A stretch of 64,000 bases of DNA from Brachionus plicatilis. Lineage: Eukaryota > Rotifera > Eurotatoria > Ploima > Brachionidae. Below, one piece after another: positions 35,514 to 46,735 of the stretch. A model generated the notes under the pieces. That model saw nothing but the letters and a program-made list of their open reading frames with translations, had not been told where the DNA came from and did no database searches. The stretch spans positions 1,029,628-1,093,627 of the forward strand of contig QEOQ01000206.1 in the NCBI GenBank assembly GCA_010279815.1, given 5' to 3'. Position numbers and translations under genes: made by a program. Within the stretch, counting starts at the first letter, position 1; each line of letters begins with the position of its first letter.

Positions 35514-36774
35514 TTAAAGAGCATTTCGCAGAGTGCTGCTTGATGAAGCTTTCAAGGTACTTTTGTTGTCGTAATCACCAAATGTGTCATCTTCAAAAAA
35601 AATATTTATAGGAGCTAGTGATGTAAGCAATGCTTGCATATTTTCAGGAGTTTCTTCGCATTTAAGAGACATTTGAATTAATTTCTTATAAATTTAAAAA
35701 CATAATCAGCATATTTATTTTAAATTAATTATTTAAATACCTTAGCATAGTCTGCAATTAATGGTTCGCATAAAAGTAGACCAGCATCTGGTCTATCATT
35801 CGGATTCTTTTCCAATATTCTTAAAATAAAAATTATTAAAAAAAAACTTAATTTTTAATTGACTTGAAAAATAAAAATTCAAATACTTTTTCAAAATTTT
35901 GTTCAAATGTTTTGAATACAAATTTATGATACTTGGACATTCATCATTTTTTATTGACTCAAAAATGTCAATAATTTTGTCCCCGACAAAAGGCTTTTGA
36001 TAAGTGGCCAACTCATAAAGAACACATCCCAATGACCATATATCACTTTTTGAATTATATTTATCATTTTTTATTATCTCTGGTGACATATAATAAGGCT
36101 AAGAATATAAAAATCAATTGAAAAAAATCAACTCAAAAATGAAGTAATTTTTACTGTTCCGATAAAAGTTGAAGCATCTTCGCTCTCCTTCAACTCACGA
36201 GATACGCCAAAATCCCCTAGCTTGAGTATTCCATTTTTTATTAAAATATTTCTAAACAAAAATGAACTATCAACTAAAATTCTTAAATTGGTACTTACCC
36301 TGGTTTTATATTTCGATGGAGAATATTTTGCGAATGAATATAATGACAAGCACTCAAAAGCTGTGAGAACCAGTGAATAATTTTTTCTTCGGGTAGTTTG
36401 ATGCCATCACTTTTAAGTTGCTTAATTTTTTGTGCCAGATCTCGGCCTTCGCAATATTCTGTCACAATGCATAATTTTCCAGAGGAAAAAAAGCTATCTT
36501 GGTATTTGACAATGTAAGGTGAGTCCAAAAGAGACAAGATGCTCCGCTCCCTGTAAATTCCTTTCATCAAATGCTGATTTTCATTTGTGATATCTATAAG
36601 CTTAAGACATTTTCTAAGAAAATATTTTTAATTAAAAAAAAATAAAATTTAAAGATGGGAAAAGTGTTACATGCAGTCATTCCGAGTATCGTTGACTAAA
36701 TAAATATTTCGGTAAATTTTTTTTGTTAATCTATAGTGATAACCAAGTATGTCGGACGCGAAAGTTTGTGACAT
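35514..36774 (-). CDS. NEK-like protein kinase with HRN instead of HRD (probable pseudokinase)
   Basis: Six exons (36774-36671, 36613-36299, 36251-36155, 36098-35887, 35819-35741, 35684-35514) give 325 residues. Kinase landmarks: CIKCLKLI with Lys36, EYCEGRDLAQKI, HRNIKPGNILI (134-144), GDFGVSREL with Asp153, FIGTPYYMSPEI, KSDIWSLGCVLYELATYQKPF and NPNDRPDA. GTPYYMSPEI and SLGCVLYE.. indicate the NEK family. Two changes stand out. The catalytic Asp of HRD is Asn136, and the glycine loop (LTKKIYRNIYLV) has no glycine. The DFG Asp and VAIK-type Lys remain, so nucleotide binding is conceivable while phosphotransfer is doubtful. The C-terminal tail is about 70 residues with no coiled coil seen. 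It converges on hyccin. Confidence 0.85.
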
Positions 36775-37861
36775 TTTTAGGTAGAATTTTTTTTATCTCT
36801 AAATCAAATTATAATTTATTACTTATGAGTATGCAATAAAGGTTACCAAGGAACCAATTTTTTAGCGTGGTTTATTTATTTTTTCAGAAAATAATTTTAA
36901 GTATGATAATGAAAAAATTTAAATTGTCTCTACTAAAAAATGTCAATCAAAAGAACTCAAGATGCTAAATTATATTTTAAGTAGTACTCTATCAATAAAA
37001 ATATCCTTAGAAATCTAAGAATAGAAATTTGATACTTAACTAAATAAAAAGATTTGTTAATTAAATTTTCTATTGACCATTATAAACTTAAAAATTAAGT
37101 AAATATTTTTAGAAAGCTTTTAATATTTTGATGATGTAATTTGATAATTATTTAATTAAAATTTTGAGTTTGAATATTTCGAATTTTTATTTAATATATG
37201 CACTAAAATATAAGTCAGTCGATTTATCACAATATTAAGAAACTTCTTAATTTTTTTAGACGTAAATTGTTAAATCTGAGTAATGAAAAATCATTTGACT
37301 TTAAAGTAACAAGATTAGTTTTTAAATTAAATTTAAAAACAATTTAATGGTTAACAAGAATTTTGAGCGTTTTTTTCGACTTTTAAAATTCTCTTGTCTT
37401 TAATTATCATCCAAATTAAATTTGAAGGACACCTTAAACAAAGAGATTTTGAATTAAGCATTAATTTAAATATCATTTGATAGAGAGAGTTATTTTTCTC
37501 AATTAAAAAATCTATAGCTTTAAACTTTAAATAACTCACAAAACTGACTTAAAATTGACCCTTTGATCAAAAGAACAATTCTATGAATTAATTTTTAAAT
37601 GTAAAGTTTATAATTTTTTTGTATATGTCAAATATTCTTTTAGTTTGAATTTTTGTCTATTTTGAAAATTAATGTATATCTTAACTATTTAATTGATCTA
37701 ACAATTTAAACTAAAATTTATTACTATTTTATATCTTTAATTTTTAGAGGAAATATGTCAGGCTATTTAGAATATATCCAAGTCCTTATCCTTTTAAACA
37801 TGGCGATTAAGTAGAGTCAAAATTAAAACATAAATTTTATGCTTGAAATTGTGATTAATAA

Positions 37862-37962
37862 CAAAGTTGTTTAAAAGTCACAGGTCTCAAGTCAAGTCCG
37901 GATTTTTATTTTTTTTTAAAGTCCGGACTTCGACTCTAATTTAGGACTTTAAAACAACTCTA
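37862..37962. repeat. Short copy of CAGAGTTG hAT-like family
   Basis: It begins CAAAGTTGTTTAAAAGTC and ends GGACTTTAAAACAACTCTA, with AAGTCCGGA/TCCGGACTT inside. It is a 101-bp internally deleted relative of the elements at 161-452 and 57876-58977. Confidence 0.7.
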
Positions 37963-38572
37963 ATTCAAAATAAAACAATAAACTTATTTGAGAAAAAGCG
38001 AATTTAATTTAAAAATCAAAATCAAGGTTCAAGATAACGGTTGTAATGGCATTCAATTCAATATTTTGTGATTTTAATTAATTTTTTTTATCTAAATTAT
38101 AATTAATTTAGATAATAAAATTTTATTTTTTTATTAACTTTTAAATTTTCGTGATGTATTTAATAAAAGTTGTTTTACAACAAAAATCGGTATAAAGATC
38201 TTTCATTGATAATTGAATGTGAGTTTTATTTTTCTAATAACAAATGCCTAAAAATAGGGAACCAAAAATTGAATAAATTATTTTTTCGAAAAGATAAAGA
38301 ATTATTAACTATTTAGCAAAATTTTAGTTATAATAAATCTAATTCTATTTTTTTTTCTTGTGCATCCTTTAATAAACATAAAAAATCAATTCCAACATAA
38401 TTAAATAGTTTAGAAAACTCGATTTTCTAGTATTTAGGCTTCTTTAATCTAATAAACTATCAAAAAGTGGAACTTTTAATTCTATATTTTAGAGCATCAA
38501 AATTTAAAAATAAAATAAATTTTTTTACATTTTATTTTAAAAGACAAAAAATTAATAATCAAAGATTTTTAC

Positions 38573-38652
38573 ATCTCCAAAGCACGAGGGATGATGCCAT
38601 TGGGAATTGGCGGTTCATAAGTTTTTCGATTAGTGTCAAACTCGCTCATCAT
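38573..38652 (-). other. Possible first coding exon, partner exons not found
   Basis: The minus strand reads MMSEFDTNRKTYEPPIPNG then IIPRALE, followed by a good donor (GAGAT|GTAAAA). The composition is more like coding than the surroundings, which are almost pure A/T. I found no matching downstream exon before the NEK-like gene, and I do not recognise the peptide. It could be a stray open stretch. Confidence 0.3.
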
Positions 38653-39810
38653 TATTAAAAACAGTATTTAATATTATATATTAAATTAACCAAAAAAGGC
38701 GCCGGTATTGAATAATATAAAATGAAAGCCTATTTATTTTAGATCATTTGAAATCATGGGATGTAAACTTTAAAAAATAAAAATAAAAAAAATTTGCTTA
38801 ATTGGAAAACCGAATAATGTGTGTTTGAATATAACAGGGAATTTTTCATCAAAATTCGAAACCAAGAACAATCCTTGTTATTTTCCATCTGTAGCGACAC
38901 AATGCATCAGCGCCCAAAACGCCAAGTTTTAATCAGATTCAGTCTTCGAATTTGTATATAAATTTCGACATATCTGATCAGTCGATTTGTGAAATCAATA
39001 AAACTTGGATGGACTTATAATACTTGGGCGTTATTTTGAATTCCTGGTAAAGAATTAATAAAATGGAATGAATTTTATATAAACAGTTTTTTTTTATTTA
39101 TTTTTTTTCGATTAAATTGAATAATTTAATGTTTGCAACCATTTTAAAATGATCAATAAAAAAAGTATTAAGAATAAATATTTTTTTTCATTTATTTTTT
39201 TTTTCAAATGGAAAATTCACAAATGCAGCAAACACATATTGAGCAAGAGCTTGTAATTTAGCTTAGTAACCTTAAATGGAACCATCGAGCATCTCATGTA
39301 GCGAACAAAGCAAACCATCAATTTATTCTTAGTCTTAGTCAATTTATTCTTAGTCAAGTTTTCAAGTGCTGGTCAATTAAAACTTTTCGATAATTCTTTG
39401 TAACTTTTGTAATGCCACACTAAGAGTACCCAGCTGCAGCTTGGAATCCATAATTTAAAAAATTGGACCCTGGGATTAGGTCCTTAAATTATGAACAAAG
39501 ATTGACAGAGCTTGGTTTTTAGATATGAAAGAGAATTTTTTTAAATGTATCAAACAGCTTAACTTAGCGACTTTCATCATCGATTTTTATAAATTTAATT
39601 TTTTTTTTATTAAAATCGTTTTTATAAAAAAAACTATCTAAAATACCGAATTATAAATTTATATATAAAATTTAACGATTTTTGAAAAATATCGAAAAAA
39701 TTTGGGGTTAATAATTAAAAATTCCCTGATCCAAAACTTTGATAAATAGTAAATTCTACTTTTAATACCTTTAAATTTTTTTTTTAAACATCCAAGTAAA
39801 ATTCTTTTTT

Positions 39811-40182
39811 GGGGCCGTTTTGTGGCCGGCCGGTCTGCACACGGTCGGCCGTTTTACGGCCTTTCAGTTGACCGGCCATCACACGGTCGGTCCGTCAGTT
39901 GGCCGGCCACTTCACGGTCGGTTTTTATTTTGGCCGATAGTCGGCTGGCCACCTCATGGTTTTCTAAAATTTGGCCGGCCACTTCACGGTCGGTCTGTCT
40001 TGTGGCCGGCCTTGGAAAGGTCAGCCTTTTTAAAAACGGTCCACAGACGGTCGGTCAATTCACGGACGGTCTAAAATGCGGCCGTTAGATTCACGGCCAA
40101 AATAGGCCGTTTAAACTAGCCGGCCAAGTGGCCGTTCAAGTCCGGCCGTAGACCGGCCGGCCAAAGTTGGCAGCCGCCCAAC
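39811..40182. repeat. GC-rich 372-bp repeat island of GGCCGGCC and CACGGTCGG words
   Basis: Within DNA of roughly 20% GC, this block is built from variants of GGCCGGCCACTTCACGGTCG (near 39900 and 39974) and at least five CGGTCGG copies. Its ends carry a loose inverted match (TGGCCGGCCGGTCT at the left; AGACCGGCCGGCCA at the right). No protein-like reading is convincing, although two frames stay open because stop codons are rare in GC-rich sequence. It is most likely a foldback/MITE or small satellite. Confidence 0.8.
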
Positions 40183-40926
40183 ACTATTTTTGATCGACAG
40201 GAAGGAAAAAAAAAATTAAAATTGAAAAAAAATATCTTAAGTCAATGACTTCACATGATTTAAGATTTGTGACTTTAAAGCAACTCTAATTATTTATGAT
40301 AAAATTTAAAAAAAAAATTTCAATTTTCTGACAGCTGTTTCATCCACAAAAATTTCATTTTTAAAATCTAAATTTATGTATCTTAGGCACCAAATTTATT
40401 TTATCCAGTTCAGAGACAATTGGTGACTTTCTAACTCAACAAAGTTCGAAACATTTTAAAAATTATAAAACTTTATTTACCAAATTTACCAAAAATTGTG
40501 TAATTTTTAGTAAAAATAGGTAAGAATTAGTAAGTAATGTTGAATTTTTTTAATTGTTCATAACAAAATTAATTGAATATTTTTGAAAAGAAGACAATTT
40601 TAAATTTTTCATGCCAAAATACTCATTATTTGAACGTAAGCATTTAGGATCGATTTTTTAATGTAAGCTTACGTAATTTAACGTGATGAATGTATTACTG
40701 TGCAAGGGTATACGGTATTTTCTTAAGAAAAAAACATGATATAACTTATCTTTATTTATTTAGAATACAAATGGATAATATTTACAAGAAACAAATTTAA
40801 AAAAAATCAAATTAACAATTTTTAATTAATACTGTATTGGAAAATTTCAATACCTGACTATACTGTAATAGATTTAAAAAACGTAAGTTTTTCAAACATT
40901 TTTTTAGATCAAAAAATAATTTATAA
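40183..40926. other. 3' flank of hormone-sensitive lipase
   Basis: No gene seen. CTTAAGTCAATGACTT and GATTTGTGACTTTAAAGCAACTCTAA at 40236-40290 are the right end of another CAGAGTTG-family element, abutting the GC-rich island. Confidence 0.55.
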
Positions 40927-43900
40927 TTATTCAGTTTGTTTTTCAAGATCATCAAAAATATTTTTAAAATAAGTCAAAGTTTCTTGATAAGCTTCATGTG
41001 TTTCATCAGCAATATTTTGCATATTCAAAAATCCATGAGTTGACCCGTTATCAACCACAAGCATCTCAACATTTGCATTTAGACTTATCAATCGTCTATA
41101 CATTTCGAGAGTATCGTCAAGGAATGGATCATTACAAGCCTTAATTAAGTTAAATTATTAAAATGGGCAAGATTTTCGAATTTAAAGGATTCTTTATTAA
41201 TTAAAGCTAGATAATTTAATTTTATTTACAAAATAATTCATTCATGTTAACAAGAGCATTAATTCAGAATTGCAATGATTTAAAATAAAATTAAAATTTT
41301 TTTTTATAATTTACTAAAATACTGATCTAAAATTATCTAAATAAGATACGATTTTATTCTAGATGTGACTAGTTTAGATGCTTTACGGCACTCTTTGCTA
41401 ATTTGTACAAAATTCAAAAATCCATGGTGCACTCCTTCTATAACTTCAAGACCATTTGGCACATGTAAACGATTTAGACGTCTTTTAAATTCAATGCTAT
41501 CGTCATGCAGCGGATCGAGACAAGCCGACTAAACATTGTTAATTTGGTTAAAAGTGTTAGTATTCATAAAGAATCCTTTAGTTTTAATTTTACTCAAGCA
41601 AAGCGATTAATGAAAACAGTAAAAAAAATTAAATTTTATAATTAAGACAAAAATCTTACTTATGTTTTCATTAAAAGTTGCTCTAGCATTAATGGCTCAT
41701 ATTTTCCGTTGTATCAAAAATAATTAAAATTATAAAGTGTTATTATCTAATTGCAAAAAAAATCTTTTTAAATCTATTTGGTTTTAATTTATCAATAAAG
41801 ATGCAAAATTTTTACAATTCTCGATGTATTTCAAGGATATCCTGAAACAAGTGGCTCAAAAAAGACTACAGTTAGAAGGAAATTTTGTAAAGTTTTGACA
41901 GAACAACAAGTTTTAAATAAATTAAGAACAGAAAGTTATTCAAACTACAAAGAAATAAAAAAATCTGATAAAGCTTCATTTAATGATAAAGCTCCTAATG
42001 CAAATCTAGTGGTAGAGCTAATTGGATTTGGTGCAAAGGATTCTTTGTTTTAAATTTTCTTAATGTCTTGCCAAAAAGTTTGATCTGAAAAATATTAATA
42101 ATATAATTTTGTTCTTTTGAATACTCGTCTTTTTTTCATGTTTTTTTAAATTTTACTTCATTTGATGGGATTAAACGGGGATGGCAATCTTTTTTTTTTA
42201 AATAAATAATTTTTATGTATTTCTTTTTTTTCTAAATAAAATTCTGTCAAAATAGACTGAAAATATTTAAAATTTTTAAATCCTGTCCAATAAATTTAGC
42301 TAAATTATTTTATAATGATTTTTTTAAAGTCAAGTTTTAACATGTTTGAAAAAATTTAAAAAGCTATAAATTTAATTTTAATTGACCAGTGACTTTAAAA
42401 CTTTTCAACTCTGTCATTAATAATCTTAAACTATTTAATTAAATTTTTAACAGAATGGCTGAAAAGACGTCGCTATTATTCTGAACTGCCCTCAAGACTT
42501 CTGTTCTTAAAATCATTTTTAAATAAATAAAAAAAGTCTTACAAAAGAATAATTAGGTAAACAATTAAAAACAAGTTTTTCGTCCTCTCAAACAAAAATT
42601 TGCACCAAGTAAATACAATTAAGCAGTGAAGATACCAATGAAAGTATTAGAGAAAAAGGTAGACCTAAAAAAAGCAACATCAGCTTCTAATTCATATTTC
42701 AGTTATTCTTACTCGGAAAAAAAAGAACGCTCAAAGAACGCCGCTCTTTGTCAGCGTTTTTACGCCGCCGAACGGCGTTTTTTCAGTTTCTTTTTTTTTC
42801 AAAAATTAATTTTTTCTAAAACAAAGCTTTAAAAGTTAAATTTCTTTTTTTAAAATAATTTAAAAAAATATTTGACAAATTTTTCGATCAACTTGACTTC
42901 GCAAATTAGTTAATTTTTTATAACAAATTTTTATTAGACAGATAAAAATTTATTATAAAAAATAATAATATAAATTCATTATATAAGCAAAGCATCTGTC
43001 ACATTATAATCGTTTATGATGATTCAGTAGGAAGTTCAAAATCTTTAGCTGAATCGCTTTTAACTATATTAAACATTTTTAAATCGCATGAGATATGAAA
43101 AAGGTTTTAAGGCAATTTTGAACTTCCCAAGGGTCACGGCTCTTAAATTATAATTTAAATAAAAAAAATTTAAAATTTTCAATTTTTTTAATTTTTATAT
43201 ACCAAAAAAAATCGAGCAAGTACGTTTTCTCATTTGTTTTTCAAATTCTTACTATTAAAAATCAAATTTGTTAAAATCTTAGCTAAAATATTAAGCATGT
43301 CAGAAAATTTATCATATCATAAGCTCCATGTTTAAATATTGAACAATCTAGGAAAGAAAGAAAAAATATTGAGGTTATTAAATTTTTTTATTTTCTTTAA
43401 AATATTATTTTAACTTATTTTATTTTTCTTTTTTTTTAATTTGAAGGATCAAAAACAAAATTATTCTTCCCCATCTTTCTTCTTTCAGTTACAATGGTCC
43501 TAATTACCACGACCCATTTAATGGACCGAAGCGGAACAGGCAGGAGATAAAGCGTTCAAAGTAAATGACTTAAAATACGCTTACAATTTAAAAGTTAAAA
43601 TCGTCCAAAAGAATAACAAATTAATTTTAAAAAATTAATAGTTTTATCAGAACTAATTTTATTTTAATCAAAGCATTAACTTTAAATTATCTAAAAAGAA
43701 AAGTCAGGTTTAATCGAAAAAATATTCTAATTTTTATTTAATAAAACTAATAAATATAATTTTCACAGTGTTAGTCTTAAAACTATCGAAATTATTTTAC
43801 AACAGTGAAAGGATTTACACTAGGGCTTTCAGCATCTATTTGAGTTATATTTTTTAACTGATTAAGGAATTCATCAAGCCATCTGGCTCCAATTGAATCG

Positions 43901-46735
43901 ATTTTTAGCAGCGTTTTTATCAGCGTTCTTTTTTTTCCGGGTATATTTTTAAACATTTTTTATAATAAATGATTTTATTTTGATATTTTTCTAGTTTTAA
44001 AGTAATACACATTTTATTATTTGCATAATTATTTTTGATATTTGGAAAATATTGAACCTTGCATTAAAAGCAATAAAAGTAAAAAACTTACAATTAAAAA
44101 TGTTTTTGGAAATTTAGACAGCATGTCATCAGTACTCAGTATGGGAGACATGTAGTGGTCATATGGTACGCGATTACTTCTCAGTTTGTCTATAAGAAAT
44201 ATTGCGTCACCCATCAGTTCATAATAGCTTAAAAGTTCTTCATTAGTAAGAAGTTTATCCGACTGGAATTCAGGCTGGACATCCGCTAGGTCAATGCGAT
44301 TGTCCAAGTTTTCCAGACTTATTTTCACTTTTTCTTCCGAACCAATTTTTACCTCATCAGGCAAGTCAATTGATTCCGATTTGGAAAATCTCACATTCGA
44401 ATTTTTCTCATCTATTTTCTTTATTTCTTCCAAATTAAGCATTATTTTGTATCGTTCTGTTTCGGCTTTGAAGTCAATGCCCGAGTAGGCGGCCAGACAG
44501 CGCCATAAAATGCCAAGATTTAGCAGAGGATCCATCACAGACAAGAGCCTGCTTGGCGAAAGGCTGTATGTGAGCAAAAATGGAGAATAAATTGGCACCA
44601 GAGCGTCCGGAATGCGGATTTGATTGACTATTGCTCGTTGAACAATGTTGGTCGCCAAAACACCACCGGCAGAATCACCTACACAAATTATGTTTTCACC
44701 ACTCCAACCCAATAAGTTTTTGTTGAGCAAACACCAGGCATACACATAGAAACATTCTTCGCTAGCGCGAGGAAACACGTGTTCGGGCGCCAATGAGTAA
44801 TCAATACTGACAATTGGCACTTTGAGCTCTTTGCACCAAGGCTTCAGATAAATCTCGTGAGATTTAGATGAATGGGCTATGAAGCCACCACCGTGTACAT
44901 GAAGAATCAAATTTTTGCTAAGTCCAATTGGTGCCGCACTATTCGGACTGATTGTGTCCAACATGCCCTGTCTTACCTCGCCACTGAGAATTCTAATCCG
45001 AACTGTATCATTTGTCTCGGCATCTCTAGGCGGCATTATATCCACGTACTCCTGCTCAATGTCAAAATTTTGCTCGCCACCTAAAATATGCTTTGTCTTG
45101 GGCACACGCAGTGGCTGCTCCATTTTTATGGTCTTGGTCAAATTAATTGGCAAAGTTGGTGTAACAAGATTTGATCCCATCTAAGAAAAAAATAAAATTG
45201 AGAAAAGTAAATTTTTTTTGTGTTGAAATTTTTTATTAAATTACTTGAACAATTGAAGTTTCTGTCAATTGCCAAAAAGCCTTACAAAAATCAACATTGG
45301 CTTTTCTCATAATTTGTGACATTTTTTTGGCTCTCAGATCTGGATCCATGATATACTTGGTCGAGCTGTAAACAGACATGGCCGCTTTGCCGATGCTGTT
45401 GGTCAGCGAGCCATAGCTGGTCATGGTTGTCGTGTTGGTGGCGCTAGTTGCTCGTTTTAAATGCGGGGGTGAGCTCACATTTAGACTAGTTTGGGTCAGC
45501 GCGTTTTCTTTATTGGCAAAGGCTTCAAATCCGTCGTTGTACGAGGTCAAAGCAATGGCGCAACCGGTCAATGGACGCTGCAGCGACTCGCAAAATTGAA
45601 AGCCGCAAGCTCGACCAAAAAAAGCCTCCTGGTGCTTGGACGACAAGTCGAACAATTTTTTTTCCATAGATTTTAGATTCGACTGGTTCAAATTTACAAA
45701 TAAAGATGGACCCTGAAAGAAGTCTTTTACAGGAATGACGTCATTGGACTTTTTGATTTTTTTTTCAAAATCTTCCAAATTTTTAAGCATCATTTCCAGA
45801 CTGAGCTGGAGAAAAATTTCCAACTTGTCCATTAGTCTAACCCATGTCTGCAGTTCTTTGATCACATTCACATTTCTAAATGTCGAAGGAATATTCGGGT
45901 TGTTCAAGCTGAACTGAAAATAAAACTTAGTCTTTCTTTCATTCAAGTCATTTAGCACAGCCAACAATCGCTGCAGACAACTATCGAACACCCTCAAGAT
46001 GGACCTGTATCCATTGGCTTTAATTTGTGGCTCAATGTCAAACTTTTCCATATTAGCCTCAATTGTCTTGTAAATTTCCATTGATTTTTCAAATTTTTCT
46101 TTGGCATGGACACACAGTTTGTGATATGCCTGAGCAGACTGTTCTGTTGTTTCCATAAAATCTAATTCATTTGTGGCAAGATCTTGGCTTAATATTTCAT
46201 TAAAATGGCAAATTAGTTCGTCTAGATTTGAGGCTACACTTTTGAACAAAGTCTCGCGATCCGAGTCATGTGCTGTCTGGTCCTCCAAGTTGATTATGTC
46301 TGCTTGGTTTGTATTGCGCTTTATGTAGTAGGACCGCGAGCGAAGGAACTTTGGCCGCGAAATTTTCTTGCTCTTGGGTGGATTGGGCTCAGGCACTTGG
46401 GCATCCTCGACTTTGTCCGGCACAGAGCGAAATTTAAGCAGTGTGCTAATACGCTTTGTGGAATCATTGAAGCTCTTGTGCAAACGAGAATTTATTGCTT
46501 TAAATTCGTAGCAATTTTCTGGCTTAGGGCTCTCTGGGGACATCTCTTGGTCAGCGCTAGGCTCGGCATTCTGCGCCGGATTGATGTAGTTTTTGAAATT
46601 TTTGAATGCTTCCATCAGACTAAATGGCTTCGTTGTACTCTTAGACTTGGTGCTGAGAATTGTAGTCGTTTTGTAGGTTCTTGATGATTTTTTGCCAAGT
46701 AATCTTTTGCCGAAATTGTTTGCTATCAATTTCAT
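40927..46735 (-). CDS. LIPE: Hormone-sensitive lipase with two alternative terminal exons
   Basis: Exon 1 (46735-45245) encodes the HSL N-terminal domain, including the marks GFQFCESLQRPLTG and SFCK-like NVDFCKAFWQLTETSIVQ. Exon 2 (45180-44092) encodes the alpha/beta-hydrolase core: oxyanion motif HVHGGGF, YSLAPEHVFPRA, nucleophile motif GDSAGG, and SPSRLLSVMDPLL. Exon 2 ends FPKTFLI in phase 0. It can join exon 3a (41528-41337, SACLDPLHDDS.. with HHGFLNF) or exon 3b (41139-40927, ACNDPFLDDT.. with THGFLNM). Each alone supplies the catalytic Asp (DP..DD) and His (HGF). Proteins would be 923 or 930 residues. HSL hydrolyses diacylglycerol and cholesteryl esters at lipid droplets. The regulatory loop between GDSAGG and DPL is Glu/Lys-rich. 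The gene is divergent from RNase H1. Confidence 0.93.
41337..41528 (-). CDS. LIPE: HSL alternative terminal exon 3a
   Basis: Sixty-three codons plus TAG, phase 0, acceptor TTTAG. The Asp of LDPLHDD is 30 residues before the His of HHGF, the spacing of the mammalian HSL Asp-His pair. It ends VTSRIKSYLI. It is the proximal of the two terminal exons and lies 197 bp from 3b. Confidence 0.85.
   Translation of the reverse strand, partial: SACLDPLHDDSIEFKRRLNRLHVPNGLEVIEGVHHGFLNFVQISKECRKASKLVTSRIKSYLI
41802..42053 (+). other. Unrecognised open stretch in HSL intron 2
   Basis: The plus-strand reading FQGYPETSGSKKTTVRRKFC onward to VVELIGFGAKDSLF is open for 84 codons and ends in TAA. It has no start codon of its own and looks like an eroded exon of a mobile element. 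No family recognised. Confidence 0.25.
42712..43941. repeat. Mariner-like non-autonomous element, TA target duplication (HSL intron 2)
   Basis: The ends CTCGGAAAAAAAAGAACGCT and AGCGTTCTTTTTTTTCCGGG are inverted repeats with one mismatch, bounded by TA on both sides. Length is 1230 bp with no transposase frame. Part of the interior (TTGACTTCGCAAATTAGTTA near 42893) recurs near 53681. A second inner pair, GCCGTTCGG/CCGAACGGC-like, lies at 42740-42780. Confidence 0.75.

Larger units (their letters stand above)
36775..39810. other. Gene-poor AT-rich region
   Basis: This is the upstream flank of the NEK-like gene. It holds a small hAT-like element (37862-37962) and one possible orphan exon (38573-38652, minus). 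A short inverted pair CCAAGTTTTA / TAAAACTTGG sits near 38921 and 39003. Otherwise nothing is recognised. Confidence 0.55.

Noticed and set aside
39820..40088. Two overlapping open frames in the GC-rich island
   Set aside because: The peptides are repeats of a few words (TVGR, GRPLHG) forced by the DNA repeat, with no sign of selection for protein.
44872..46684. Plus-strand open frames opposite hormone-sensitive lipase exons
   Set aside because: They are antisense shadows without domains.
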